Source: JBBIQV01 sp964555285
GTDB taxonomy: Bacteria; Nitrospirota; Nitrospiria; Nitrospirales; Nitrospiraceae
DNA length: 64,000 nucleotides
Assembly: GCA_964555285.1 (NCBI GenBank)
Contig: CAZKRM010000016.1
Coordinates: 5,348-69,347 of the forward strand
Direction: 5' to 3'
Shown: one piece after another, positions 46,101-53,913 of the stretch
How positions within the stretch are numbered: position 1 is the stretch's first letter
Layout: each line of letters starts with the position of its first letter
Translations under genes and position numbers: made by a program
The notes under the pieces: generated by a model
Databases searched by the model: none
Seen by the model: the letters and a program-made list of their open reading frames with translations, nothing else
What the model was told of the DNA's origin: nothing

Positions 46101-46863
46101 CCTGCAATGCCCCATGAACCTGTACGAGTCCGGGGCATTGCTGAGGCCGAATACGGGGCCCGATGAGCGGGAGACGCTCCTCCAAGTCGCACAAAATGAA
46201 GGTGTTGCGGTACTCGTCAATCGTCCTCTGAACGCCATGCCGGCCAAGGGCGAAGGGGTTGTGAGGCTCGCGGAGGTTCCGGTTGAGTCGCAGGCGGTCG
46301 AGTTCGAGGCACAAAGGAAGAATGTGTCGGACTTGGAGCGAGAGTACCGTCAGGAGATCGCTCAGGCCATTCCCCACTCAGGCCAGGGGACGCCTCCCGC
46401 CGAATTGTTCAATTGGGCGGAGGAGCTGGCCCGAGTGCGTCCCAACATTCGAGGCATCGAACAGTGGGAGCAGATCGAGCGCCGGATGATCGCACCGCAC
46501 GTGAATCAGGTGCTGCGGGCGTTGTCACAGCATGTGAGCGGCGAGCATGCGAAGCGGTGGGAACACTGGCGGGATCGCTACCTGCCGGAACTGCTGACTC
46601 TCCTGAAGGAGCTGCAACGAGAGGCTGCCGTGCGAAGCCACGCGAAAGTGGCGGCCATCGCTCGCCTCCTCGATCCCTTGTTGCCGGACGAACGGCGGAA
46701 GGAATCGCTGTCGAGGAAAGCGCTATGGATACTCAGCAGCACACCTGGCGTCACCTGCGTGTTGAACGGGATGCGCTCGCCGGCCTATGTCGAGGATTCC
46801 ATGGCTGTCCTCCAGTGGCCGCCTCTGTCGGATGTTCGTCGTCTGTATGAAACTCTCAATTGA
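43186..46863 (+). CDS. YyaL/SSP411 thioredoxin-like protein fused to an aldo-keto reductase
   Basis: A 1225-aa fusion. Residues 1 to about 690 match the YyaL (DUF255/spermatogenesis-associated protein 20) family: thioredoxin-like domain with CHWCHVMERESFED and an (alpha/alpha)6 barrel. From about 745 onward there is an aldo-keto reductase barrel with the catalytic tetrad in DTSTNYMDGD (Asp, Tyr), VVSKIG (Lys) and CLLHNPEYF (His). YyaL proteins normally end near 680 aa. A GTG three codons upstream is an alternative start. Substrate unknown; the fusion suggests a carbonyl or sugar intermediate handed from one part to the other. Confidence 0.9.
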   Translation: MPSCHADRPANRLLHETSPYLLQHAYNPVDWYPWGAEALQRARDLNRPILLSIGYSACHWCHVMERESFEDEQIAQLMNQHFVCIKVDREERPDLDEIYMQATVAMNQGQGGWPMTVFLTPEQEPIFAGTYFPPADRWGRPGFATVLTKVAEFWKNDPDGMRRQAGDLTTRLKNELGIPSPMTVGQDELDAAVTQFAEDFDSRYGGFGSAPKFPPATGLSLLLRCYHRTRDAHTLQMVTKTLDAMAAGGIYDHIGGGFARYSTDERWLVPHFEKMLYDNALLARTYVEAYQVTQEDRYRQIATEVLDYIVREMTAPEGGWYCSTDADSEGVEGKFFVWTPEEIRAAVQTDEEARLCCAYYDITPGGNWEHKNIPHTPRSIEVLAKELGVTVDELRKTIGRLRLLIYEARRRRVPPGLDDKIITAWNGMMISAMAEAARVLGEDCYLQSAQRAADFLLSSLSKPDGGLLRTARAGKAHLDAYLEDYAYVAEGLVDLYEAGGEERYLKEAVRLAERMVEDFIDSEQGGFFTTANRHERLILRSREGPDGAMPSGNAVAASALARLSFHYNRDDFRRAAAEAVRAYGRQIRRHPRSFAKSLVVVDCVTNGPVELAFVGSPTDARLNALKSGVAQYYLPNRIVAWGDPARPTDHPLLAGKNLVAGQPALYVCRNFACRQPITDPADIATLLASEFRQQETRRPSGEKSLTGRRLPGFATVGGTAAYAARAINRTPLSQGPANGFTALGSTGLTTSRLGFGTYRVDLSEPTHRAALVKALREGCNLIDTSTNYMDGDSERLVGSVLTELTKAGELAREQVIVVSKIGYVQGENLKQAEAREKAGKPYPDMVKYGDGMWHCLHPDFLADQLALSLDRLGLDTLDVCLLHNPEYFLSEAQHRGGTDLTSLREQFYARLQAAFTYFESQVAAGRLRWYGVSSNTATARPDDPEATSLSRLLVAAHAAAHQTGRREHHCRVLQCPMNLYESGALLRPNTGPDERETLLQVAQNEGVAVLVNRPLNAMPAKGEGVVRLAEVPVESQAVEFEAQRKNVSDLEREYRQEIAQAIPHSGQGTPPAELFNWAEELARVRPNIRGIEQWEQIERRMIAPHVNQVLRALSQHVSGEHAKRWEHWRDRYLPELLTLLKELQREAAVRSHAKVAAIARLLDPLLPDERRKESLSRKALWILSSTPGVTCVLNGMRSPAYVEDSMAVLQWPPLSDVRRLYETLN

Positions 46864-46918
46864 CTCGTCATCGGAAGTTCGTTGCAGTACGCTGAGGTTC
46901 TTCGTCAAGGAGGGAACG

Positions 46919-47509
46919 ATGAACATACGGACATTGACCTGCGCAGTGTGGGGAATCGGCGCACTCGCGCTGGCGGCATCAACCGGCTGCGCGACCACAT
47001 CCGGCTCGGTGGGCGGACGACAGTCTCTGCCGGAAGAGCGGGTGGCAGCCACTCCCGTCAAGGAGATCGACCCGGATGATCGGAAATCCTCCCTGACGTC
47101 CTCGCGCACGGCGTCCAGCCTCTCACTCCAGCCGATCGGGCGGGCCGGCGCTTCTGACGCTGCATCCGATGCCGGAGGATACCTGCTGGACGTGCCCTTT
47201 GATTTCGACCGAGCCGCATTGCGTCAGGATGCCGTGGTCACGGTTGAAGCCAACGCCGAACGGCTCAAAGAGAACAGCGCGAAACGGATTCTCCTCGAAG
47301 GACGCGGCGATGAAGTGGGCACGTCGGAATACAACCTCGTCCTCGGCGAGCGTCGCGCTCGCTCGGTGAAGCGTTACCTCGAAGACTTAGGGCTCGATAC
47401 CTCCAAGATCAAGACAACCAGCTACGGCAAAGACCATCCGCTCTGTCTTCAGCACAGTGCCGATTGCTGGCAGAAAAACCGCAGCGTCCACTTCGACGCC
47501 GGCGAATAA
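46919..47509 (+). CDS. OmpA/Pal-type peptidoglycan-associated lipoprotein
   Basis: A 196-aa protein with a lipoprotein signal (LALAASTGC, Cys near residue 23), a Ser-rich linker and a C-terminal OmpA domain (about 85-195; DVPFDFDRAALRQDA, GRGDEVGTSEYNLVLGERRARSVKRYL). AAGGAGG precedes ATG 46919. It anchors the outer membrane to peptidoglycan. No tol genes adjacent. Confidence 0.92.
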   Translation: MNIRTLTCAVWGIGALALAASTGCATTSGSVGGRQSLPEERVAATPVKEIDPDDRKSSLTSSRTASSLSLQPIGRAGASDAASDAGGYLLDVPFDFDRAALRQDAVVTVEANAERLKENSAKRILLEGRGDEVGTSEYNLVLGERRARSVKRYLEDLGLDTSKIKTTSYGKDHPLCLQHSADCWQKNRSVHFDAGE

Positions 47510-47751
47510 CGACCCACGCCCGCCCGCCTTCTCAGTCTCGCGCCTCCTCTGTTTCCCATCGCCGGACTCCATCCCACGCCCGTGATCCTTGCAGGGATAT
47601 TCCTGCAGAGCCCTCCCCGTCGATGCCTTCTCCTTTTTCACACGGCATCAGTTAACGCACATGTTACAAAGCCGTGACGGCGTTGGAATGAACCGGCAAT
47701 AGCCTTCGACCAGTGGTCCTGAGCATTCGAGACATGGTCACGCTGAGCAGG

Positions 47752-48495
47752 TTAGGCGGCTGGTGGTGTGGCCAAGGGCGCAGACGTCGCGGCACGTTCC
47801 GAGTCGATTGGCGGGACAGTCAACTGGAAACCTCCTCCGGAAAGAGAGAGGATCGTTCCGACCGACGGGGGACCATCTAATTTCTGTTTGAGCGATTCCA
47901 TGCAACCGTTCAAATCGCGCTCGTGAATCAGCTCGTCATTCCCCCATAACAACGTGCGGAGTTCTTCTCGGGGAACCACCTTGCCTCGGCTGGTCGCCAG
48001 TCGTCGCAAAGCCCGCCACTCGAAATCCGACAAGGTCAGCCGCCGGCCGCGAAACGTGACCACAAAGAGCTGGTTTTCCAAGACAAGGTCTTCTTCCTCG
48101 TCCAGCTCCTGGAGATTCCGCTGCGACCGGCGCAGCACGGCTTTGACTCGCGCCGCTAATTCCTTCGCGCTGAAGGGCTTGGCGATGTAGTCATCGGCGC
48201 CTTCATCGAGGCCGGCGATCCGCTGCTCCTCAGACCCCATCGCCGTAATCATGATGATGGGAATATGCTTGGTCTGAGGATCCTTGCGCAGTCGGCGGCA
48301 GACCTCCATGCCATCCATGCCGGGCAACATCACATCGAGCAGGACCAGCGAGGGCTTATTCCGCCAGATGTCCTGCATGCCGGCCGGCCCGTCATGGGCG
48401 ACGTTGGTTCGGAACGACGCCTGCCGGAGGGCTTGGTCGATCAGGCGCGCTTGCGTCCGGTCGTCTTCGATAATCTGAATGATTTCCAGGCTCAT
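47752..48495 (-). CDS. OmpR-family response regulator
   Basis: A 247-aa protein: receiver (QIIEDDRTQ, Asp in LVLLDVMLPG, Lys in IAKPF) and a winged-helix DNA-binding domain (about 130-225, RLTLSDFEWRALRRL ... GGGFQL). Ala-rich C-terminal tail. No partner kinase gene is near. It is divergent from the gspC operon (155 nt), so it may regulate secretion genes (inference). Start uncertain by a few codons. Confidence 0.9.
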   Translation of the reverse strand: MSLEIIQIIEDDRTQARLIDQALRQASFRTNVAHDGPAGMQDIWRNKPSLVLLDVMLPGMDGMEVCRRLRKDPQTKHIPIIMITAMGSEEQRIAGLDEGADDYIAKPFSAKELAARVKAVLRRSQRNLQELDEEEDLVLENQLFVVTFRGRRLTLSDFEWRALRRLATSRGKVVPREELRTLLWGNDELIHERDLNGCMESLKQKLDGPPSVGTILSLSGGGFQLTVPPIDSERAATSAPLATPPAA

Positions 48496-48649
48496 GCTTG
48501 TCGGACCGATCCATGACTTCATCGGAACCCGCGCAGAGAATCTTGAGCGGATGCCGGCCCGAGGCTGGCCGAGATTGCGCTTGTCCTCCAAGAAGGGATA
48601 CCATGCGTGCTATTGTTGAGATGGACTCAAGAGGTTGGCTGGAGGACGG

Positions 48650-49543
48650 ATGGTTCGCTGGCTTCATATCGGACGGCGGGTTGCCCTACTGACGTATCTC
48701 ACCGTGGCGGCGTTCCTCATCGCTCATGCGGTCAACGGGTTCGTCTCGGAAGCGCTGTATATGCCGCTGGATGCTCGAACTTCCATGAGCACGCCGGCTT
48801 TAGCATCCGGTTCCAGGTCCGGGACGCAGCCGAGCCGATACGTTGAAGATATTCTGGCAAGCGGCTTATTCCCACTCCCCCAGGAACGGCAGGAGCAGGG
48901 GGAAGTCGGACGGTCTGCAGCGGTGGGGGCAGCCTCCGCATCTCCTCTCGATGCGGCGCGAAAGATCAATGTGCTTGGGACAGTCGTCGGTGACCGAGAG
49001 GGCGTCCTAGCGGTGATCGAAGAGATCACGACCAAGCGGCAAGCGTTGTATCGGCTTCATGATCTTATCCCGAATATCGGTGAGCTGGCGGAGATCCGCC
49101 ATAACGCGGTGCTGATCCGCCAAGGGTACCAGGAAGAATGGGTGGAACTGGCCATCGCCAAACAAACAGCTCTTCCTGGTGGAGAGGCTGGAACGGTCGT
49201 TCCCGCGCGGACAACCAGCGCGTCCTTGCATCGGGTGCTGGACCGCAGAGAAGTAACCCAGGTGACGTCCGATTTGCCCAAGCTGTTGACTCAAGCTCGA
49301 GCCGTCCCCTACTTGGTCAACGGCAAGATGGAAGGGTTCCGGATCGATAACATCGCGCCACAAGGGTTTTTCGACAAGGCAGGGATCCGTGGCGGCGATG
49401 TCTTGCAGCGGGTCAATGGGGTGGAAATTCGTGATCCGGGTACGATGTTGACGCTCTTTCAGCAGTTGAAGAACGAGCGCACCGTTCGGCTGGACGTGTT
49501 GCGTGACAATCGGCAGGCGGCCTTGACGTATGAAATCCGGTAA
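48650..49543 (+). CDS. gspC: Type II secretion protein GspC
   Basis: A 297-aa inner membrane protein: short cytoplasmic start, one membrane helix (about 12-32), periplasmic HR domain (KINVLGTVVGDREGVLAVIEE, about 105-165) and a C-terminal PDZ domain (FFDKAGIRGGDVLQRVNGVEI). It links the inner membrane platform to the secretin. GGAGG before ATG 48650. Overlaps gspD by 14 nt. Confidence 0.9.
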   Translation: MVRWLHIGRRVALLTYLTVAAFLIAHAVNGFVSEALYMPLDARTSMSTPALASGSRSGTQPSRYVEDILASGLFPLPQERQEQGEVGRSAAVGAASASPLDAARKINVLGTVVGDREGVLAVIEEITTKRQALYRLHDLIPNIGELAEIRHNAVLIRQGYQEEWVELAIAKQTALPGGEAGTVVPARTTSASLHRVLDRREVTQVTSDLPKLLTQARAVPYLVNGKMEGFRIDNIAPQGFFDKAGIRGGDVLQRVNGVEIRDPGTMLTLFQQLKNERTVRLDVLRDNRQAALTYEIR

Positions 49544-51074
49544 GCCCTCCTGTTCATTCGCGATGATCTGGAGCCTGCTGGCCCTCCTGGCGGCAGGAGG
49601 CGGTTCGTCTGCTTGGGCGGAGGCTGTGCCGGTGCCGACGGCGCGGGTAACGCTGGACTTCAACGAAGTGGAGTTGCCGGTATTCGTCCGCTTCATGAGC
49701 GAGCTGACGGGCAAGAACTTCGTGCTCGACGACACAGCCAAGAAAACGTCCGGGAAGGTGACGCTCTTTTCCCCGACCAAAGTGACCGTCGAGCAGGCGT
49801 ACAACATGTTCCTGGCGACGCTGGAAGTGAGCCGGCTCACCGCCATTCCCAAGGGCAGCGTCATTCAGATCGTGCAGACGGCGGAGGTGCCCCCCGAACG
49901 AAGCGTGTACGTGTACAAGCTCAAGCATGCGAATGCCACGGACACGGTGGCGATTCTCACCAACCTCGTCGCAAAGTCTCAGGTGCCGACCGTAGCCCCC
50001 GGTGGACGACTCCCGATGCGTCCCCTGAGCGAGTTCGAGGCCCCGGTCCAAGTGTTTGCCGACAAGGCGACGAATTCGGTGATCATCAGCGCGACGAAAA
50101 CCGCCTATGGCCAACTGAAAACGGTGATCGAGAATCTGGATTCCCGGCGGAAACAAGTCTTCGTGGAAGCCGTGATCCTCGAGGTGCAGGTCGATCGGCT
50201 GCGGCAAATCGGTTCCGACCCGTTGCAGATCCTCGGGGCCGGAAAAGTAGGATCGGTTCTGGGGATCGGCGGGTTCAATCGGGCGCCGGAAGACCTGGCG
50301 GCTGTTGCCCAGGCCATCAGCGGGGTGGCGGGCGGGACGACGGGCGGCACAGCGGTGAACGTGCTCAACTCCGTGAACGTTCGCGCGTTCCTCCAGTTCT
50401 TGATGACGCTCACCGACACGAACATTCTGTCGACGCCGCAAGTGTTGGCCGCCGACAACCAGAAGGCGAAAATCGTCGTCGGGGAGAACCGGCCCTTCCC
50501 GACGGGGCAGGCACAGGGCATCACCGGCGGGACGCTGGTGACGATCGAGCGGAAGGATGTCGGCGTGACACTGGAGCTCACTCCCCAGGTGTTGGAAGAT
50601 AACCTGGTTCGGCTGGAGGTGAAGCAGGAAATTACGGCCATCGCCGAAAACGTGGCGCAGACGATTGGAACCGGCGGCGCCGCGGTTCCGGTCGGTCCGA
50701 CGACCACGAAACGCTCGATGGAAACCACCACCGTGGCGCACGATCAGCAGACCCTGGTGATCGGGGGGCTCGTGCGGGACAACGTCACGGTCAACGAACG
50801 GAAGATTCCGTTGCTGGGTGACATTCCCTTCATCGGGTGGCTGTTCCGCTCTCAAACGAAGCAAACAGAAAAGTTGAACCTGCTCGTGTTTCTTACCCCC
50901 CATATCATCAAGGACGAGACCGACATGGTCGAGCTGAATTCGCGCAAAGCCGCCGAAGTCGGAACGTTGCAACGCGAAAACCGAGTCGAAGATCCGACAA
51001 AACTGAAACAGCAAATTCTAGAACGTCTCGAGAAGAATGGCCAGGCTCCTGTTCCCGCTCCTCCTGCGCCGTAA
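49530..51074 (+). CDS. gspD: Type II secretion secretin GspD
   Basis: A 514-aa outer membrane secretin: signal peptide (to about 30), N0/N1-type domains, then the secretin core with VxVGENRPFPTG, and the C-terminal DNVTVNERKIPLLGDIPFIGWLFRS and LNLLVFLTPHII. It is shorter than the usual 650 aa, with fewer periplasmic N domains. Last T2SS gene before the cargo region; gspE resumes nearly 6 kb later. Confidence 0.95.
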   Translation: MKSGKPSCSFAMIWSLLALLAAGGGSSAWAEAVPVPTARVTLDFNEVELPVFVRFMSELTGKNFVLDDTAKKTSGKVTLFSPTKVTVEQAYNMFLATLEVSRLTAIPKGSVIQIVQTAEVPPERSVYVYKLKHANATDTVAILTNLVAKSQVPTVAPGGRLPMRPLSEFEAPVQVFADKATNSVIISATKTAYGQLKTVIENLDSRRKQVFVEAVILEVQVDRLRQIGSDPLQILGAGKVGSVLGIGGFNRAPEDLAAVAQAISGVAGGTTGGTAVNVLNSVNVRAFLQFLMTLTDTNILSTPQVLAADNQKAKIVVGENRPFPTGQAQGITGGTLVTIERKDVGVTLELTPQVLEDNLVRLEVKQEITAIAENVAQTIGTGGAAVPVGPTTTKRSMETTTVAHDQQTLVIGGLVRDNVTVNERKIPLLGDIPFIGWLFRSQTKQTEKLNLLVFLTPHIIKDETDMVELNSRKAAEVGTLQRENRVEDPTKLKQQILERLEKNGQAPVPAPPAP

Positions 51075-51118
51075 GCACTGCTTGTCAGCCGTCACGCCCG
51101 TTCTTAGCAAGGAATGCA

Positions 51119-51155
51119 TTGATCATTGCACCCGTTGGCAGTACAATACTGCCAA
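51119..51155 (+). promoter_or_regulatory. Promoter with palindromic operator for the Xre-RES module
   Basis: TTGATC (51119-51124), 17-nt spacer, TACAAT (51142-51147). A perfect inverted repeat, half-sites TTGGCAGTA (51135-51143) and TACTGCCAA (51147-51155) with 3 nt between, covers the -10 element. It is 36 nt before the antitoxin ATG and is the probable autoregulation site of the Xre antitoxin. Confidence 0.65.
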
Positions 51156-51190
51156 ATTGTCTCCCATGATCTATCCTTTGGAGCTTGGGT

Positions 51191-51625
51191 ATGCTCTCGA
51201 CCCAGACGCTTGTCGAAACATTAGGTGGGCGAGCGGCCCTGAAACAACGGGTGGCTAACCTGAGGGAATTGGAACAAGTCAGCCAAAGCGGGCTGCCGTT
51301 CGGGGTGCTGGAAACCGTCATGGCACGGTTTCATCTGACTCGTGCAGAAGTTGAATCCTTGCTGCAGGTTCCCCCTCGCACGCTAGCACGTCGCAAGTCC
51401 AACCATCGCCTGCGCGCCGATGAATCGGACCGGTTGATCCGGTTTGCGCGGCTGGCGACTCAGGCCACACAAGTTCTTGGTTCGGAAGAGAAGAGTGCCG
51501 CCTGGTTACACCGACCAAACCGTGCGCTAAGGAACCAGGCTCCTCTCGATCTTCTCCGCACGGATCTAGGCGCGAAACAGGTAGAAGAGGTCTTGGGCCG
51601 CATCGAACACGGCACTGTCAGCTAA
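51191..51625 (+). CDS. Xre/MbcA/ParS-type antitoxin (DUF2384)
   Basis: A 144-aa protein with an N-terminal helix-turn-helix-like part (about 30-75, LPFGVLETVMARFHLTRAEVESLL) and the C-terminal ParS toxin-binding part (VLGSEEKSAAWLHRPNRALRNQAPLDLLRTDLGAKQVEEVLGRIEHG). It neutralises the RES toxin and represses its own promoter. ATG 51191 is chosen over a TTG two codons upstream. Its stop overlaps the toxin start (TAATG). Confidence 0.92.
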   Translation: MLSTQTLVETLGGRAALKQRVANLRELEQVSQSGLPFGVLETVMARFHLTRAEVESLLQVPPRTLARRKSNHRLRADESDRLIRFARLATQATQVLGSEEKSAAWLHRPNRALRNQAPLDLLRTDLGAKQVEEVLGRIEHGTVS

Positions 51626-52080
51626 TGCGTGTCTGGCGCCTGTGCTTGACACGGCACGCCACCCCAAACGGGGAAGGTGCTTGTCTCTATGGAGGCCGGT
51701 GGAATTTTCCAGGTAGCGCCATCGTCTATACCTCATCGACGCTGTCGCTGGCTGCCCTTGAGTTTCTTGTCCATCTCGACCCTGACCTTCTTCCTGAGGA
51801 TCTTATAGCCGTCTCGGCTGATTTTCCGGATCACCTGTCCGTTCATTCACTCTCCGCCGAGGCGTTGCCGCCCAACTGGCGCGAGTATCCCGCCCCGGAA
51901 ACCTTACAAGCTATCGGAACACGGTGGGCCACAAGCCGCGAGACCGTCATGCTCTCAGTTCCGTCTGCCGTTATCCCGGATGAACGGAGCTATCTCCTTA
52001 ACCCAGCGCATCCGGAGTTCGGGCAAGTCCGTTGGAATCCTCCAGTTTCGTTTCACTTAGATCCGCGTTTCTTAAAATGA
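51625..52080 (+). CDS. RES-domain toxin
   Basis: A 151-aa RES protein with the conserved Arg, Glu and Ser motif: VWRLC near the start, GGRWNFPGSAIVYTSSTLSLAALEFLVHL and the later NPAHPEF. RES toxins of the Xre-RES class degrade NAD+. Directly coupled to the antitoxin gene. Confidence 0.92.
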   Translation: MRVWRLCLTRHATPNGEGACLYGGRWNFPGSAIVYTSSTLSLAALEFLVHLDPDLLPEDLIAVSADFPDHLSVHSLSAEALPPNWREYPAPETLQAIGTRWATSRETVMLSVPSAVIPDERSYLLNPAHPEFGQVRWNPPVSFHLDPRFLK

Positions 52081-52147
52081 CACCTCCTCCCTTGTCCTCT
52101 CCTTGCAGGGGGGGCACGGGAGGGGGAACGGCATTTTCTGAACAGGG

Positions 52148-52678
52148 CTACGGCAGTCCTGCCAGCAAGAAGTAGCCGGTGTTGTAAAAGCTGTGCAGCA
52201 CAAGGGCGGGATAGAGGCTGCGGAACCGATCGCGCATCGCGCCGAACAACAGCGACGGAACCAGAACCGCGATTGCCCACAACGGCGGATGAGTCAGCCA
52301 ATGCGCGGCCATAAAGAGCATCGAGGTGACAGCATTCGCCGGCGTCACTCCCAGAAATGAATGCCGCCCCCATGCGAGCCGGCCTAGTTGCCCTTGAATC
52401 AGCCCCCGAAAGAAGAGCTCTTCCATGAGCGGCTGCCAGACAGTGACGGAGAAAAAAGCCAGCGACCAGAGGCGAAACCACGGCAGCGGATTGACGGGCG
52501 CAACCAGCCCCCATGCTGCCCAAAAGACCGGTCCTGCCGCCAAGGCGATGTGGAAGAGTCGATCACGATGGAGCGGCGGGCATGACTGAAGTCCCAGGAG
52601 CTCAACGAACTGCTTCAGCAAAGTGGGAGCTTCGTTCAACGGAGATGGAGACACGGCAGACTCCCCTTCTTTGCTCAC
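52148..52678 (-). CDS. CPBP-family glutamic intramembrane protease (possible JDVT-CTERM type)
   Basis: A 176-aa membrane protein with CPBP motifs: EELFFRGLIQG (paired Glu and Arg), AAHWLTHPP and LVLHSFYN (His). About four membrane helices. In PEP/JDVT-CTERM systems a CPBP protein (MrtJ type) sits in the same genome neighbourhood as proteins with a GGGxC-TM-RR C-terminus. The S8 protease 1.2 kb away has such an end, so this gene may process it. This pairing is inferred. Confidence 0.75.
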   Translation of the reverse strand: MSKEGESAVSPSPLNEAPTLLKQFVELLGLQSCPPLHRDRLFHIALAAGPVFWAAWGLVAPVNPLPWFRLWSLAFFSVTVWQPLMEELFFRGLIQGQLGRLAWGRHSFLGVTPANAVTSMLFMAAHWLTHPPLWAIAVLVPSLLFGAMRDRFRSLYPALVLHSFYNTGYFLLAGLP

Positions 52679-52847
52679 CCACCGGCCCTTGCTGAAAAAC
52701 CAGCCTCGCCCCTGGACTCTTTCGTTCTTAGTCTTACAAATCTCGTTGACCGTATTCGCGAAATGACTTAGAGTTCAGCCACGTTTGGACAGCATAGCAT
52801 CGGCAGTTGTGGGCGGAATTTCGTCCGCTTGGTTAAAGGAGCCGTCT

Positions 52848-53030
52848 ATGAGCGCCGGAACTGCTAAACAGAAAATTCTTCAAGCCCTTGGCGAACTTCC
52901 CGATGAGGCCACCCTGGAAGACGCCATCGAACGACTCTGTTTTCTTGCCAAAGTCGAGGAGGGGCTCCGGCAATCCGAACGCGGTGAAACGGTCTCGCAC
53001 GAGGAGGCGAAGCGACGCCTCACCGCATGA
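52848..53030 (+). CDS. Small antitoxin of a ParE-type pair
   Basis: A 60-aa protein preceded by AAAGGAG 6 nt before ATG 52848. Helical and acidic (GELPDEATLEDAIERLCFLAKVEEGLRQSERG), as in antitoxins partnered with RelE/ParE toxins. Its stop overlaps the toxin start (ATGA). Confidence 0.8.
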   Translation: MSAGTAKQKILQALGELPDEATLEDAIERLCFLAKVEEGLRQSERGETVSHEEAKRRLTA

Positions 53031-53317
53031 AGGAGATCGTCTGGACTCGACGCGCGATCGAAGATGTCCAAGGCATCCGCAAGTTTATCGCGCAAGATTC
53101 ACCGCATTACGCTGAACTGGTGGTCCAACGTATCTTCTCCGCCATCGAGCGCTTGCCGGTATTCCCCGAGTCTGGACGCATCGTTCCCGAACTCAACGAA
53201 CCGACGGTGCGCGAAGTCATTCATCAACCCTACCGCATCGTATACCGCATCTTGCCGCACCACGTGCATATCATTACCGTGCATCATGCCGCACGCATAC
53301 TACACCTCGAACCCTGA
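53027..53317 (+). CDS. RelE/ParE-family toxin
   Basis: A 96-aa protein with the ParE fold pattern VWTRRAIEDVQGIRKFIAQDSP, ERLPVFPESGRIVPEL and REVIHQPYRIVYRI. ParE-type toxins poison gyrase, RelE types cleave mRNA; which applies is not decided. Overlaps the end of the truncated PIN gene on the other strand. Confidence 0.88.
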   Translation: MKEIVWTRRAIEDVQGIRKFIAQDSPHYAELVVQRIFSAIERLPVFPESGRIVPELNEPTVREVIHQPYRIVYRILPHHVHIITVHHAARILHLEP

Positions 53318-53516
53318 CTCCAAATCCCCCGCGCGTGACGGCGAGCCACGGCGCCTGGCTGACCTCGGCGCTCCCGATCCGCCCCTGCCCGCGCTCTGTG
53401 ACTTCCGCATGAACAGCTTCGGGGATGTACACTCCGCGCGCAAGCTGCTGAAGGAGGTTCAAGCGCCCAATGCGAGCCAGGGCGATGAGGGCGCTGGAGT
53501 CGAGGACGAGAATCAC
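53274..53516 (-). pseudogene. Truncated PIN-domain toxin (DUF3368)
   Basis: An 80-aa reading frame with the DUF3368 PIN start ILVLDSSALIALARIGRLNLLQQL and VYIPEAVHAEVTERGQGR. Family members are about 150-165 aa with further acidic catalytic residues; here the matching part stops near residue 60 and the frame ends in unrelated GFGVRVRGVVC sequence. Coupled by ATGA to the UPF0175 gene. Probably inactive. Confidence 0.7.
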
Positions 53517-53785
53517 TGCTGTGCAGGCGCACGCTTCCGCAGGGAATCGAGATCGCGTCGCAGGTCTTCAGGGGAGTAGTCAAACCAGGGGATGCAGTAC
53601 TCGGAGAGCAATGCCGGAAAGTCCTGTAAGGGCATTCCCAAAAGCCCTGCCGCCTTGGTCCTGGACACTCGCCCGCGCCGGACGAGATCCAGGACCAAGG
53701 CCTGTTTGGCCTCGCGTTGAGCCGCCTCCTCCGAGCCCAACAAATCGAGGAGCTCGGAGGGCATTTCGATGGTGACTGTTTTCAT
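53513..53785 (-). CDS. UPF0175 antitoxin
   Basis: A 90-aa UPF0175 protein (KTVTIEMPSELLDLLGSEEAAQREAKQALVLDLVRRGRVSRTKAAGLLGMPLQDF), usually paired with DUF3368 PIN toxins. Start at ATG 53785; the sequence further upstream does not resemble the family. Followed directly by the broken PIN gene, so it is a leftover of a former toxin-antitoxin pair. Confidence 0.85.
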   Translation of the reverse strand: MKTVTIEMPSELLDLLGSEEAAQREAKQALVLDLVRRGRVSRTKAAGLLGMPLQDFPALLSEYCIPWFDYSPEDLRRDLDSLRKRAPAQQ

Positions 53786-53913
53786 AATCGGAAGAGTCTT
53801 CCGCAACGGATCTTTAGCAGTCCCGGCCTCCCAAGTCGAGTGCATCACGCAAAAGCCGGTCTTGCGATCCAGCATGACGCCGCCATCACGCTCACTGACA
53901 CACCTGCCGAACT

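Noticed and set aside
43780..46863. Frameshift or missed stop joining two genes (YyaL and aldo-keto reductase)
   Set aside because: The frame is continuous with normal coding pattern through the linker and no internal start with ribosome site was seen near the junction.
49554..51014. Open frame of 486 codons opposite gspD
   Set aside because: Antisense shadow of the secretin gene, rich in Arg/His, no recognisable family.
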